Shown: in pieces, positions 47,929-56,569 of the stretch
Numbering within the stretch: position 1 is the first letter of the stretch
Layout: each line of letters opens with the position of its first letter
Assembly (NCBI GenBank): GCA_945612235.1
Contig: CALZAE010000002.1
Coordinates: 28,085 to 92,084 of the forward strand
Source of the DNA: an uncultured Gammaproteobacteria bacterium
Lineage (GTDB): Bacteria > Pseudomonadota > Gammaproteobacteria > Pseudomonadales > Pseudomonadaceae
Direction of reading: 5' to 3'
DNA: 64,000 nt
Notes under the pieces: model-generated
What the model saw: the letters and a program-made list of their open reading frames with translations, nothing else
Databases searched by the model: none
What the model was told of the DNA's origin: nothing
Position numbers and translations under genes: made by a program

Positions 47929-48582
47929 TTACAGTTGCTTAGTGCAGAAGTAGAAGTCAGTGCACTCGTACTCACCTGACTTAACACGCGCATCGGCTTC
48001 AGCGGCAGTACCTGCTGGTGGCACGATCACGCGATCACCGGGTCTCCAGCCTTCTGGCGTTGCAACTTTGTGCTCATCACTGGTTTGCAGCGCATCGAGC
48101 AGACGCAAGAACTCTTCGATCAAACGACCGTTGCTCATTGGGTAGTACACCATCGCACGCAATACACCATTGGGATCAATGATAAAGGTTGCACGCACTG
48201 CTGAAGTATCCGCAGCACCTGGGTGAATCATACCGTAGGCACGCGCTACATCCATTTTCAGGTCAGCGATGATGGGGAATGGAATCTTCACGCCGAATTT
48301 TTCTTCGATGTTACGCATCCAAGCAATGTGTGAGTGGGTGCTATCAATTGATAAGCCTAATAGCTCACAGTTACGCTTGTTGAATTCAGGGGCTGCTTTA
48401 GCAAAGGCTACAAACTCAGTGGTGCACACTGGTGTAAAGTCAGCTGGGTGTGAGAACAGCACCAGCCACTTACCCTTATAATCATCTAGGCACTTTTCAC
48501 CATCAGTGGTCGGTGCTTTAAATTCTGGTGCACGCTCGTTTAAACGTGGCAAGCCGTAAACGGCAGTTTCAGTATTTTGCAT
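47929..48582 (-). CDS. 1-Cys type (Prx6-like) peroxiredoxin
   Basis: Peroxiredoxins reduce hydrogen peroxide and organic peroxides. The 217-residue protein has the active site PADFTPVCTTEFVAF with peroxidatic C53, and the Prx6-class arm with RATFIIDPNGVLRAMVYYP. The usual second-class catalytic cysteine position is absent, but the C-terminal ECTDFYFCTKQL has two extra cysteines that could resolve or be accessory. An OxyR-like site lies 75-100 bases upstream of the start. In P. aeruginosa a homolog sits next to rnt, which is about 9 kb away here. Confidence 0.93.
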   Translation of the reverse strand: MQNTETAVYGLPRLNERAPEFKAPTTDGEKCLDDYKGKWLVLFSHPADFTPVCTTEFVAFAKAAPEFNKRNCELLGLSIDSTHSHIAWMRNIEEKFGVKIPFPIIADLKMDVARAYGMIHPGAADTSAVRATFIIDPNGVLRAMVYYPMSNGRLIEEFLRLLDALQTSDEHKVATPEGWRPGDRVIVPPAGTAAEADARVKSGEYECTDFYFCTKQL

Positions 48583-48646
48583 CGTCTTGCTCCAAGGTTG
48601 TTTGCTTAAGTGGCTACTAATATAGCACGCTTATCGCATTAAGGAA

Positions 48647-48683
48647 TATGCATATAACTATACTATCGATAGCTTTTTACTAT
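48647..48683 (-). promoter_or_regulatory. OxyR-like binding site upstream of the peroxiredoxin gene
   Basis: CTAT (48658-48661), ATAG (48669-48672) and CTAT (48680-48683) are each separated by exactly seven bases. This matches three of the four tetranucleotides of the OxyR consensus ATAG-N7-CTAT-N7-ATAG-N7-CTAT; the fourth position reads TATG. It lies 75-100 bases upstream of the peroxiredoxin start, suitable for activation under peroxide stress. The remaining bases up to the prpF terminator show nothing else. Confidence 0.65.
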
Positions 48684-48795
48684 TAAAGACCATTCTAACA
48701 AGCATTAAACGCATCTATCTCACTCTCTCAATACCTTGAGTTAACCAGCCAGCAGAGTGCGCCCCAAACCACAGATTAAGGCTTGTATAGCAGAA

Positions 48796-48828
48796 ACAAA
48801 AAAGCGCCCATCACGAGCGCTTTTTTGT
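48796..48828 (-). terminator. Rho-independent terminator after prpF
   Basis: ACAAAAAAGCGC and GCGCTTTTTTGT form a 12-bp stem with a 9-base loop and a T-run on the minus strand. It ends the methylcitrate operon directly after prpF. Confidence 0.93.
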
Positions 48829-48847
48829 ATGAACAACAGGTTGCAGC

Positions 48848-50035
48848 TTAGAAGCTATCGCCAGGAATACGTACCCAGCCTTCCATCAGCACACGCGCAC
48901 TGCGGCTCATAATGGCTTTTTTCACCACCCATGTGCCGTTTTCCTGTGCTGCTTCAGCACCTACACGTAAAGTGCCGGACGGATGACCAAAGTTCACCGC
49001 TTGGCGATCTGTACCGCCTGCGGCCAAGTTCACCAAGGTACCAGGAATGGCTGCCGCAGTACCAATAGCGACTGCAGCAGTACCCATCATCGCATGGTGT
49101 AACTGCCCCATGGATAGCGCACGCACTAACACATCAATATCAGTAGCTTTGATCTCTTTACCACTGGATGCTGTGTAGTCTGCTGGTGCAGCAACAAAAG
49201 CCACTTTGGGCGTATGCTGACGCGCAGCAGCCTCGGCAACATCTTTGATCAAGCCCATTTTCACTGCACCGTGCGAGCGGATCAGCTCAAATTTAGCTAA
49301 AGCCTCTTTATCGCTATTGATCGCTGATTGCAGTTCTGTACCTGTGTAACCAATATCAGCAGCATTGACAAAGATAGTTGGAATACCGGCATTGATCAGC
49401 GTGGCTTTTAAAGTACCCACACCTGGTACTTCGAGATCATCAACTACATTGCCCGTTGGGAACATCGCCGCATCATCGCCATCACCATCGGCTGGATCGA
49501 GGAATTCAACTTGCACTTCAGCGGCAGGGAAAGTCACACCATCCAGTTCAAAATCACCCGTCTCTTGTACTTCACCATTGGTGATAGGGACATGAGCAAT
49601 AATGGTTTTTTCAATGTTAACCTGCCAAATGCGTACCGTGCAGATACCATTTTCCGGAATTTTATCGGCAGCGACTAAGCCATTAGAGATTGCAAAAGAG
49701 CCCACTGCCGCAGTTAAATTACCGCAGTTACCGCTCCAATCGACAAAAGGCTTATCGATCGACACTTGACCAAACAAGTAATCCACATCGTGATCAGCAC
49801 CTGCACTTTTCGACAGTAATACTGTTTTACTGGTACTTGAGGTTGCACCACCCATACCGTCGGTTTGCTTACCGTAAGGGTCGGGACTACCAATCACCCG
49901 CAGCAATAACGCATCACGTGCCGCACCGGGCTGTTGCGCCGCAGCGGGCAAATCATCAACACGGAAAAACACACCTTTACTGGTACCACCACGTATATAA
50001 GTGGCGGGGATTTTAATCTGTGGGACCTGACTCAT
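48848..50035 (-). CDS. prpF: 2-methylaconitate cis-trans isomerase PrpF
   Basis: PrpF works with AcnD in the methylcitrate cycle, isomerising the trans-2-methylaconitate that AcnD forms so it can be hydrated. The 395-residue protein begins with IPATYIRGGTSKGVFFR and contains GGATSSTSKTVLL, DWSGNCGNL (cysteine-containing active-site segment), and MMGTAAVAIGTAAAIPGTL. It matches the DUF453/PrpF fold. It follows acnD after 121 bases. Confidence 0.95.
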   Translation of the reverse strand: MSQVPQIKIPATYIRGGTSKGVFFRVDDLPAAAQQPGAARDALLLRVIGSPDPYGKQTDGMGGATSSTSKTVLLSKSAGADHDVDYLFGQVSIDKPFVDWSGNCGNLTAAVGSFAISNGLVAADKIPENGICTVRIWQVNIEKTIIAHVPITNGEVQETGDFELDGVTFPAAEVQVEFLDPADGDGDDAAMFPTGNVVDDLEVPGVGTLKATLINAGIPTIFVNAADIGYTGTELQSAINSDKEALAKFELIRSHGAVKMGLIKDVAEAAARQHTPKVAFVAAPADYTASSGKEIKATDIDVLVRALSMGQLHHAMMGTAAVAIGTAAAIPGTLVNLAAGGTDRQAVNFGHPSGTLRVGAEAAQENGTWVVKKAIMSRSARVLMEGWVRIPGDSF

Positions 50036-50101
50036 AGTGGAATCTCCCTAACTGAATAATTGAGCAAGACTGCCATGATAAAAACAGTCTTTAGAAAATA
50101 A

Positions 50102-50137
50102 GAACCCGCGCAACAAGTCACCTTATTGAGCGGGTTC
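50102..50137 (-). terminator. Intra-operon hairpin between acnD and prpF
   Basis: GAACCCGC pairs with GCGGGTTC (8 bp) with further CAA/TTG pairing inside the loop, followed on the minus strand by TTATTTTC. It may attenuate transcription into prpF rather than end it, because prpF has no clear separate promoter. Confidence 0.45.
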
Positions 50138-50156
50138 GGTCATGCTTTAATGAAGA

Positions 50157-52751
50157 TTAAGCACTGGTGGTTTCCGCAAGAAACTCTTGCGCAAAACGCT
50201 GCAAGACACCGCCTGCTTCGTAAACCACTTGCTCGGCTGCCGTATCAATACGGCTGAGCATAGGTACACGCACCACTTCACCATTCTTACGGGTGATGAC
50301 TAAAGTCATAGTGTTGCCTGGCTTCAACTCGCCTTCTACGTCGTAGGTTTCAGTACCGTCTAAACCTAATGTTTTACGGGTCGTGCCTTCAGCAAATTGC
50401 AGTGGCAACACACCCATACCAATCAGGTTGGTACGGTGAATACGCTCAAAGCCTTCAGCAGCAATCACTTCAACACCGGCCAAACGCACACCTTTAGCAG
50501 CCCAGTCACGGGATGAACCCTGACCGTAGTCAGCACCGGCAACAATAATCAGCGGCTGTTTGCGCTCCATATAGGTTTCAATCGCTTCCCACATACGGGT
50601 CACTTGGCCTTCTGGCTCAATGCGCGCCAGTGATCCTTGACGGACCTTGCCCTGCTCATCCAAGACCATTTCGTTAAAGAGTTTTGGGTTAGCGAAAGTG
50701 GCACGCTGTGCAGTCAGGTGGTCACCACGGTGGGTAGCGTAGGAGTTGAAGTCAACTTCTGGCAAGCCCATTTTGTGCAGGTATTCACCCGCCGCACTAT
50801 CCATCATGATAGCGTTGGATGGCGACAAGTGGTCCGTGGTGATGTTGTCACCCAGTACCGCTAATGGACGCATACCTTTCATAGTGCGCTCACCAGCCAA
50901 GGCACCTTCCCAGTATGGCGGACGGCGGATATAGGTACTCATCGGACGCCAGTCATACAGCGGGCTTGGTGATTGAGTGATTGAACCTAAGTCAAACATT
51001 GGAATGTAAACTTGGTTGAACTGCTCAGGTTTAACGCTAGCAGCAACAATCGCATCAATCTCAGCATCGGTTGGCCACAGGTCTTTGAGGGTAATTGGAT
51101 TACCTTCTTTATCATGACCCAGTGCATCTTTTTCGATATCGAAACGGATGGTACCGGCGATGGCGTAAGCCACCACTAATGGCGGTGATGCCAAGAATGC
51201 TTGTTTCGCATACGGGTGGATACGGCCATCAAAGTTACGGTTACCCGACAGTACAGCTGTGGCGTACAGGTCGCGGTCAATGATTTCTTGCTGGATCACT
51301 GGATCCAACGCACCGCTCATGCCGTTACAGGTGGTGCAAGCAAAACCAACAATACCGAAACCTAACTGCTCAAGCTCTTCCAGCAGATTGGCATCTTTCA
51401 GGTACAGCTCAGCCACTTTAGAACCTGGAGCAAAGGAAGTTTTCACCCATGGTTTGCGCTCTAAGCCCAACTCGTTGGCTTTACGAGCCACCAATGCCGC
51501 AGCCACGACGTTACGCGGGTTACTGGTGTTGGTACAGCTGGTGATGGCAGCAATAATCACTGCACCATCAGGCATTAAACCTTCTTCTTTTTCCCATCCG
51601 CCAGCAATGCCTTTGGCAGCTAAATCACTGGTCGATACACGTGCATGCGGATTGGATGGGCCAGCCATATTGCGGCCAACAGCAGACAAGTCAAACTTCA
51701 GTACGCGTTCATATTCAGCATCAACTAAGCTATCCGCCCATAAGCCAGATACTTTAGCGTAGTTTTCAACCAAGGCAACTTGCTCTGGCTCGCGACCGGT
51801 CAGGGTTAGATACTCAGTGGTCTGCTGGTCAATGTAGAACATACCAGCGGTTGCGCCGTACTCAGGTGTCATATTAGAAATAGTGGCACGGTCGCCAATC
51901 GACAGAGTCGCAGCACCTTCACCAAAGAACTCGAGGTAAGCACCAACAACGCGCTCTTTACGCAAGAACTCGGTCATTTCCAACACAATATCAGTCGCAG
52001 TAATGCCCGGCTGACGCTGGCCAACCAGCTCAACACCAACGATATTGGGTAAGCGCATCATGGATGGCAAACCAAGCATCACAGTTTCTGCTTCCAAACC
52101 ACCTACACCAATGGCCAATACGCCCAAGGCATCAACGTGCGGGGTATGGCTATCGGTACCAACGCAAGTATCTGGGAAGGCAACACCGTCACGCGCCTGA
52201 ATCACTGGAGACATTTTCTCCAAGTTGATCTGGTGCATGATGCCGTTACCGGCTGGAATCACATCAACGTTTTTAAAGGCTGTTTTGGTCCACTCAATAA
52301 AGTGGAAGCGGTCTTCGTTACGACGATCTTCAATCGTACGGTTTTTATCAAAGGCATCAGGATCACAACCACCGTGCTCAACCGCTAACGAGTGGTCAAC
52401 AATCAACTGAGTTGGGACTACTGGATTGACTTTAGATGGATCGCCACCTTGCTCGGCAATCGCATCACGCAAGCCAGCTAAGTCAACCAGTGCGGTTTGG
52501 CCCAAAATATCATGACAAACAACGCGTGCCGGGTACCAAGGGAAATCTAGATCACTTTTGCGATAAATCAGTTGCTTAAGCGCATCCGTAAGCTCACTCG
52601 GCTCGCAGCGGCGCACTAAGTTTTCTGCAAATATGCGTGATGTGTAAGGCAGCTTGGCATAAGCGCCCGGTTCAATGGCATCAACCGCTTCGCGCACGTC
52701 GTAATAATCGAGTGCTGTGCCAGGTAGTTTTTTACGGAATTGGGTATTCAT
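50157..52751 (-). CDS. acnD: Fe/S-dependent 2-methylisocitrate dehydratase AcnD
   Basis: AcnD dehydrates 2-methylcitrate in the methylcitrate cycle of propionate use, replacing PrpD. The 864-residue aconitase-family protein has the cluster cysteine in ITSCTNTSNP and the pair in FACTTCNGMSG, SDGSHTPHV-like VGTDSHTPHVDALG, and the swivel-domain catalytic GADYGQGSSRDWAAKG. Context with prpB, prpC and prpF separates it from housekeeping aconitase AcnA. Full length and intact ligands. Confidence 0.96.
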   Translation of the reverse strand: MNTQFRKKLPGTALDYYDVREAVDAIEPGAYAKLPYTSRIFAENLVRRCEPSELTDALKQLIYRKSDLDFPWYPARVVCHDILGQTALVDLAGLRDAIAEQGGDPSKVNPVVPTQLIVDHSLAVEHGGCDPDAFDKNRTIEDRRNEDRFHFIEWTKTAFKNVDVIPAGNGIMHQINLEKMSPVIQARDGVAFPDTCVGTDSHTPHVDALGVLAIGVGGLEAETVMLGLPSMMRLPNIVGVELVGQRQPGITATDIVLEMTEFLRKERVVGAYLEFFGEGAATLSIGDRATISNMTPEYGATAGMFYIDQQTTEYLTLTGREPEQVALVENYAKVSGLWADSLVDAEYERVLKFDLSAVGRNMAGPSNPHARVSTSDLAAKGIAGGWEKEEGLMPDGAVIIAAITSCTNTSNPRNVVAAALVARKANELGLERKPWVKTSFAPGSKVAELYLKDANLLEELEQLGFGIVGFACTTCNGMSGALDPVIQQEIIDRDLYATAVLSGNRNFDGRIHPYAKQAFLASPPLVVAYAIAGTIRFDIEKDALGHDKEGNPITLKDLWPTDAEIDAIVAASVKPEQFNQVYIPMFDLGSITQSPSPLYDWRPMSTYIRRPPYWEGALAGERTMKGMRPLAVLGDNITTDHLSPSNAIMMDSAAGEYLHKMGLPEVDFNSYATHRGDHLTAQRATFANPKLFNEMVLDEQGKVRQGSLARIEPEGQVTRMWEAIETYMERKQPLIIVAGADYGQGSSRDWAAKGVRLAGVEVIAAEGFERIHRTNLIGMGVLPLQFAEGTTRKTLGLDGTETYDVEGELKPGNTMTLVITRKNGEVVRVPMLSRIDTAAEQVVYEAGGVLQRFAQEFLAETTSA

Positions 52752-52803
52752 AACGTTTTAAATCCATCAGGTAAACACGGGGGAACGCACCAGACTCAAG
52801 CAC

Positions 52804-52834
52804 AAAAACCAGCTATGCGATCACACAGCTGGTT
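52804..52834 (-). terminator. Intra-operon terminator-like hairpin between prpC and acnD
   Basis: AACCAGCT and AGCTGGTT pair over 8 bp around a 12-base loop, with a T-run on the minus strand immediately after. It could lower acnD-prpF expression relative to prpB-prpC. Confidence 0.6.
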
Positions 52835-52863
52835 CTGGTTTTGGCCGTTAAGCGTTCAAACTC

Positions 52864-54000
52864 TTAGCGCTCGCCAATTGCTGGTACAGGACGCTGCTCT
52901 TCACCGGTGTATTCAGCACTTGGGCGAATAATACGGTTGTTAGCGCGCTGCTCAAAAATATGCGCAGCCCAACCAGTGACGCGTGAGCAGACAAAGATTG
53001 GTGTAAACAGCGGCGTTGGAATACCCATAAAGCGGTACGCAGAAGCATGGAAGAAGTCAGCGTTAGGGAACAAACGCTTTTCATCCCACATAAACTTCTC
53101 GATCGCTTCGGATACAGGGTAAATCACCGTATCGCTAACTTCATCAGCCAGCTTTTTGGCGTAGCCTTTAATCACTTCGTTACGAGGATCAGAATCACGG
53201 TAGATCGCGTGACCAAAGCCCATGATCAGATCTTTACGGGCAATCATCGCCTTGAGTTCAGTCACAGCTTCTTCTGGCGAAGTGAAGCGCTCGATCAACT
53301 CCATCGCAGCTTCGTTTGCACCACCATGCAGAGGACCACGCAGTGAACCAATAGCACCAGTAATGCACGAATACAGATCAGATAGCGTTGACGCACACAC
53401 GCGACCGGTAAAGGTTGATGCGTTAAACTCATGCTCAGCATAGAGAATCAAAGATACGTTCATCACTTCACGGTGCAGCGCACTTGGCGATTTGCCATGC
53501 AACAATGCCAAGAAGTGGCTACCAATATCAGGCTCACTGGTCATGCAATCGATGCGTACACCGTCATGACTGAAGCGGTACCAGTACAGTAAAATTGCAG
53601 GGAACGCTGCAAGCAGACGATCAACTACATCTTGCTGCTGCTCAAAGCTTAACTCTGGCTCTAAAGTACCCAGCATCGCCGTACCCACACGCATCACATC
53701 CATAGGGTGTGCATCAGCTGGAATACGCTCGAGTACTTCTTTGAGCGTGACTGGTAAATCGCGCATATCATGCAAACGCTTTAAATAAGCGGTGAGCTCA
53801 GTCTGGCTTGGCAAATGACCACGCAACAGTAAAAAGGCCACTTCTTCAAAGGTTTTGCAATGCTCGGCTAAATCACGCACATCATAACCACGATAAGTTA
53901 GGCCTGCGCCCTCTTTACCCACAGTACACAATGCTGTTTGTCCAGCAATTTGGCCGCGCAATCCAGCGCCGCTGAGTACTTTTTTCTTTGCTTCAGTCAT
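52864..54000 (-). CDS. prpC: 2-methylcitrate synthase PrpC
   Basis: PrpC condenses propionyl-CoA with oxaloacetate to 2-methylcitrate. The protein of about 378 residues has citrate-synthase marks GLTYRGYDVRDLAE, EHEFNASTFTGRVCASTLSDLYSCITGAIGSLRGPLHGGANEAAM (with catalytic His) and MGFGHAIYR, plus the C-terminal ASAYRFMGIPTPLFTPIFVCSR. The start is set at MTEAKKK with GAGGAA just upstream; a longer frame to 54078 is open but unsupported. It lies 58 bases after prpB. Confidence 0.95.
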   Translation of the reverse strand: MTEAKKKVLSGAGLRGQIAGQTALCTVGKEGAGLTYRGYDVRDLAEHCKTFEEVAFLLLRGHLPSQTELTAYLKRLHDMRDLPVTLKEVLERIPADAHPMDVMRVGTAMLGTLEPELSFEQQQDVVDRLLAAFPAILLYWYRFSHDGVRIDCMTSEPDIGSHFLALLHGKSPSALHREVMNVSLILYAEHEFNASTFTGRVCASTLSDLYSCITGAIGSLRGPLHGGANEAAMELIERFTSPEEAVTELKAMIARKDLIMGFGHAIYRDSDPRNEVIKGYAKKLADEVSDTVIYPVSEAIEKFMWDEKRLFPNADFFHASAYRFMGIPTPLFTPIFVCSRVTGWAAHIFEQRANNRIIRPSAEYTGEEQRPVPAIGER

Positions 54001-54058
54001 CACGTTATTCCTCGTACTTTTATTATTGGTTCTCACTCTACGGTGATGAACTTTTAAA

Positions 54059-54946
54059 CTAGCTTTTTTTCTGAGCAAACAAAGCGTCTAGGCTCTGCTC
54101 AAAAGCGTGGTAGTTAATGCGGTCATACAATTCCATACGGGTTTGCATGGTATCGACTACATTCTTTTGCGTGCCATCACGACGCACTGCCTCATAGACA
54201 TTTTCCGCGGCTTTGTTCATCGCACGGAACGCTGACAATGGGTACAGTACTAGACCAACATTAGCCGTTCTGAGCTCATCCACAGTAAAGAGTGGTGTTG
54301 CGCCAAACTCGGTAATATTCGCTAAAATTGGTGCATTCACCCGCTCAGCAAACAATTTGTACATCTCAAGTTCAGTAATGGCTTCTGGGAAGACCATATC
54401 AGCACCGGCTTCAACGCACGCTGCTGCGCGGTCTAATGCTGAGTTCAAACCTTCAACCGCTAACGCATCAGTACGCGCCATAATGACAAAACTGTCATCT
54501 TCACGCGCATCAACGGCAGCTTTAATACGGTCAACCATTTCTTGCTGAGTCACGATTTCTTTATTCGGACGGTGGCCACAACGCTTAGCACCCACTTGGT
54601 CTTCAATATGGATCGCAGCAGCGCCCGCTTTACTCATAGATTTCACGGTGCGTGCAACGTTAAACGCAGATGAGCCAAAACCGGTATCCACGTCAACCAG
54701 CAAAGGTAGATCGCAAACGTCGGTAATACGACGCACATCAATCAGCACATCTTCAAGACCGGTAATACCTAAGTCAGGTAAACCCAGTGAACCTGCGGCC
54801 ACACCACCACCTGACAGGTAAATGGCTTTAAAGCCAGCGCGCTGTGCTAATAAAGCATGGTTAGCGTTAATTGCACCGATAACTTGTAGTGGGCTTTCCT
54901 CGATAACCGCATCACGAAAGCGTTGACCTGGAGTTATACGACTCAT
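54059..54946 (-). CDS. prpB: 2-methylisocitrate lyase PrpB
   Basis: PrpB splits 2-methylisocitrate to pyruvate and succinate, the last step of the methylcitrate cycle. The 295 residues show [18 protein letters not shown], the metal site VDVDTGFG, the catalytic-cysteine loop [12 protein letters not shown] (lyase KxCGH), and IMARTDA. It overlaps the regulator gene prpR by four bases and precedes prpC. Confidence 0.96.
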   Translation of the reverse strand: MSRITPGQRFRDAVIEESPLQVIGAINANHALLAQRAGFKAIYLSGGGVAAGSLGLPDLGITGLEDVLIDVRRITDVCDLPLLVDVDTGFGSSAFNVARTVKSMSKAGAAAIHIEDQVGAKRCGHRPNKEIVTQQEMVDRIKAAVDAREDDSFVIMARTDALAVEGLNSALDRAAACVEAGADMVFPEAITELEMYKLFAERVNAPILANITEFGATPLFTVDELRTANVGLVLYPLSAFRAMNKAAENVYEAVRRDGTQKNVVDTMQTRMELYDRINYHAFEQSLDALFAQKKS

Positions 54947-55665
54947 AATTTACCTCGTAGAGATTGGACGGTGTCATTGGCACCTAGATAATGACGCTCA
55001 ATATTGCGTCGCGATGCAGCGATATGGCGACGCATCAGTAACTCGGCTAATTCACCATCGCCTGCGGCAATGGCATCTAATATGCCGTGGTGTTCTTTAA
55101 AGGCCTGCTGGGGACGGTTGGGCGTGGTCGAATATTGAATTCGGTACATGCGCACCAACTGATACAGTTCCTCAGTCAGCAGTTGCATCAACATGTGATT
55201 GCCACTGCCTTGAATAATTTTGTAATGGAAGTCGTAATCACCTTCTTGCTGGTAATAGCCCACTCCCGCTTGAAATGATGCATCACGCTCATGGGTATCG
55301 AGCACACTGCGCAACTGATTCACTTCAGCAAGGGTCATGCGCTGCGCCGCTAAGCGACATGCCATGCTTTCCAGTGACTCACGTATTTCATACAACTCAA
55401 TTAACTCCGCATGCGACAGCGCAACAACGCGCGCACCTACATGCGGCACCCGAACTAAAAGACGCTGACCTTCTAAGCGATGAATAGCTTCCCGTAACGG
55501 GCCACGACTGATACCGTAAGTGCGCGCTAATTCAGGCTCTGAAATCTTACTGCCTGGCGCAATATCACCGCAGATGATCGCGGCTTGTATGCTACGAAAA
55601 ACCTGTTCGGATAAGGTTGCAGAATCACTGCTGATACGCACAGTCTCATCGTGAAGATCCGCCAC
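54943..55665 (-). CDS. prpR: GntR-family (FCD) regulator of the methylcitrate operon
   Basis: The 240-residue protein has a GntR winged-helix domain (about 13-80: [12 protein letters not shown]...[30 protein letters not shown]) and a helical FCD ligand domain ([19 protein letters not shown] and H metal/ligand residues in FHYKII). It is the first gene of the prp operon and overlaps prpB, so it is likely autoregulated. The start is GTG, with palindromic operators just upstream. P. aeruginosa has a like-placed regulator, called PmiR in recent work as I recall. Confidence 0.9.
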   Translation of the reverse strand: MADLHDETVRISSDSATLSEQVFRSIQAAIICGDIAPGSKISEPELARTYGISRGPLREAIHRLEGQRLLVRVPHVGARVVALSHAELIELYEIRESLESMACRLAAQRMTLAEVNQLRSVLDTHERDASFQAGVGYYQQEGDYDFHYKIIQGSGNHMLMQLLTEELYQLVRMYRIQYSTTPNRPQQAFKEHHGILDAIAAGDGELAELLMRRHIAASRRNIERHYLGANDTVQSLRGKL

Positions 55666-55666
55666 A

Positions 55667-55676
55667 GTGTCGACAC
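55667..55676 (-). promoter_or_regulatory. Candidate GntR operator overlapping the prpR translation start region
   Basis: GTGTCGACAC is a perfect 10-base palindrome lying immediately before the prpR start codon, overlapping its ribosome-binding region. It shares the TGTCGACA core with the site at 55740-55751, so it fits a second binding position for the GntR regulator. Confidence 0.5.
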
Positions 55677-55719
55677 CTTTAGTTAACCAATGCCTGAAAG
55701 CTACATTCCAGCGCAGTAC

Positions 55720-55751
55720 TTGTCAACAATCTGCGCAACATTGTCGACAAT
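55720..55751 (-). promoter_or_regulatory. Paired GntR-type operators upstream of prpR
   Basis: Two related sites lie 20 bases apart, centre to centre: TTGTCAACAA (55720-55729) and the perfect 12-base palindrome ATTGTCGACAAT (55740-55751). TTGTnnACAA is typical of FCD-type GntR regulators. They fit repression by PrpR of its own operon. In the rest of the 341-base gap up to the next gene I see no open frame or RNA element. Confidence 0.65.
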
Positions 55752-56006
55752 CTTGCGACCAAGGTCGAATATCTGAACATCCAGAGTTAATTATGGTCAA
55801 CTGACCCACGCACTCACTCTATGCTACGCAGCGACCAAGCCACATACGAAAGCACTACAGACGCAGGATTGCATGGTTATTTCTCAGATTGGCGATTAGA
55901 ATAGATCGCCCACCATGCTCAATCTTTATAATAGGGTCGGTTGCAAGCGCCCTAGCCTGAGTCTTACAGCATAGGACACACTTATATTTTGATATTTGCG
56001 AGCACT

Positions 56007-56564
56007 ATGAGATTTAATATTTTTGCACTATTAACCTGCCTAATTGTATTGCCTACCATGAGCAGCGCTGACGAAAAAACTCACTCAAAAAACATCTTCG
56101 GTTTAAATGAGCATGTTTATATTGCTGATATTGATATGAACATGTCCGCTAAACTCGACACTGGAGCAAAAACTGCTTCACTCAGCGCTCGTGATATAGA
56201 GCGCTTTAAACGTGACGGAAAGTCGTGGGTGCGTTTTTACTTGGCGGTAGATGAAGCGCACGAACGTGCTTTTGAACTGCCCTTGGCCCGCATCAGTAAA
56301 ATCAAACGCCGCTCAGGTGACTATGATCCTGAAGAAGATAAAAGCTATACACCAAGACCGGTGGTGCATATGTCAGTTTGCATGGGTAATACACTCAGAA
56401 CAATTGAAGTTAACTTGACCGATCGCAGTACGTTCCAATACCCTTTTCTGTTAGGTTCAAATGCTTTAAAAAAGTTTAGCGCATTAATTGACCCCAGTTT
56501 GAAATACTCTGTCGGTCAACCACAATGCGATACCCAAAATATCAACACTGCCTTTGCTGAGTAA
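56007..56564 (+). CDS. Exported retropepsin-like aspartic protease
   Basis: The start is set at MRFNIFAL; a TTG six codons earlier is less likely. The 185-residue protein has a signal peptide (about 1-20) and a retropepsin-type active-site motif AKLDTGAKTASLSA with D51-T-G. It belongs to the family often labelled ATP-dependent zinc protease or RimB-like, which is paired with RimK-like ATP-grasp ligases. Five bases separate it from the next gene, so the three genes here form an operon. It is probably periplasmic. Its substrate is unknown; it may trim peptide tails added by the ligase. Confidence 0.82.
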   Translation: MRFNIFALLTCLIVLPTMSSADEKTHSKNIFGLNEHVYIADIDMNMSAKLDTGAKTASLSARDIERFKRDGKSWVRFYLAVDEAHERAFELPLARISKIKRRSGDYDPEEDKSYTPRPVVHMSVCMGNTLRTIEVNLTDRSTFQYPFLLGSNALKKFSALIDPSLKYSVGQPQCDTQNINTAFAE

Positions 56565-56569
56565 TTAAC

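Noticed and set aside
54001-54078. Longer PrpC starting at 54078
   Set aside because: The added 26 residues are basic and unlike PrpC; the inner ATG has GAGGAA at proper spacing and begins a typical N-terminus.
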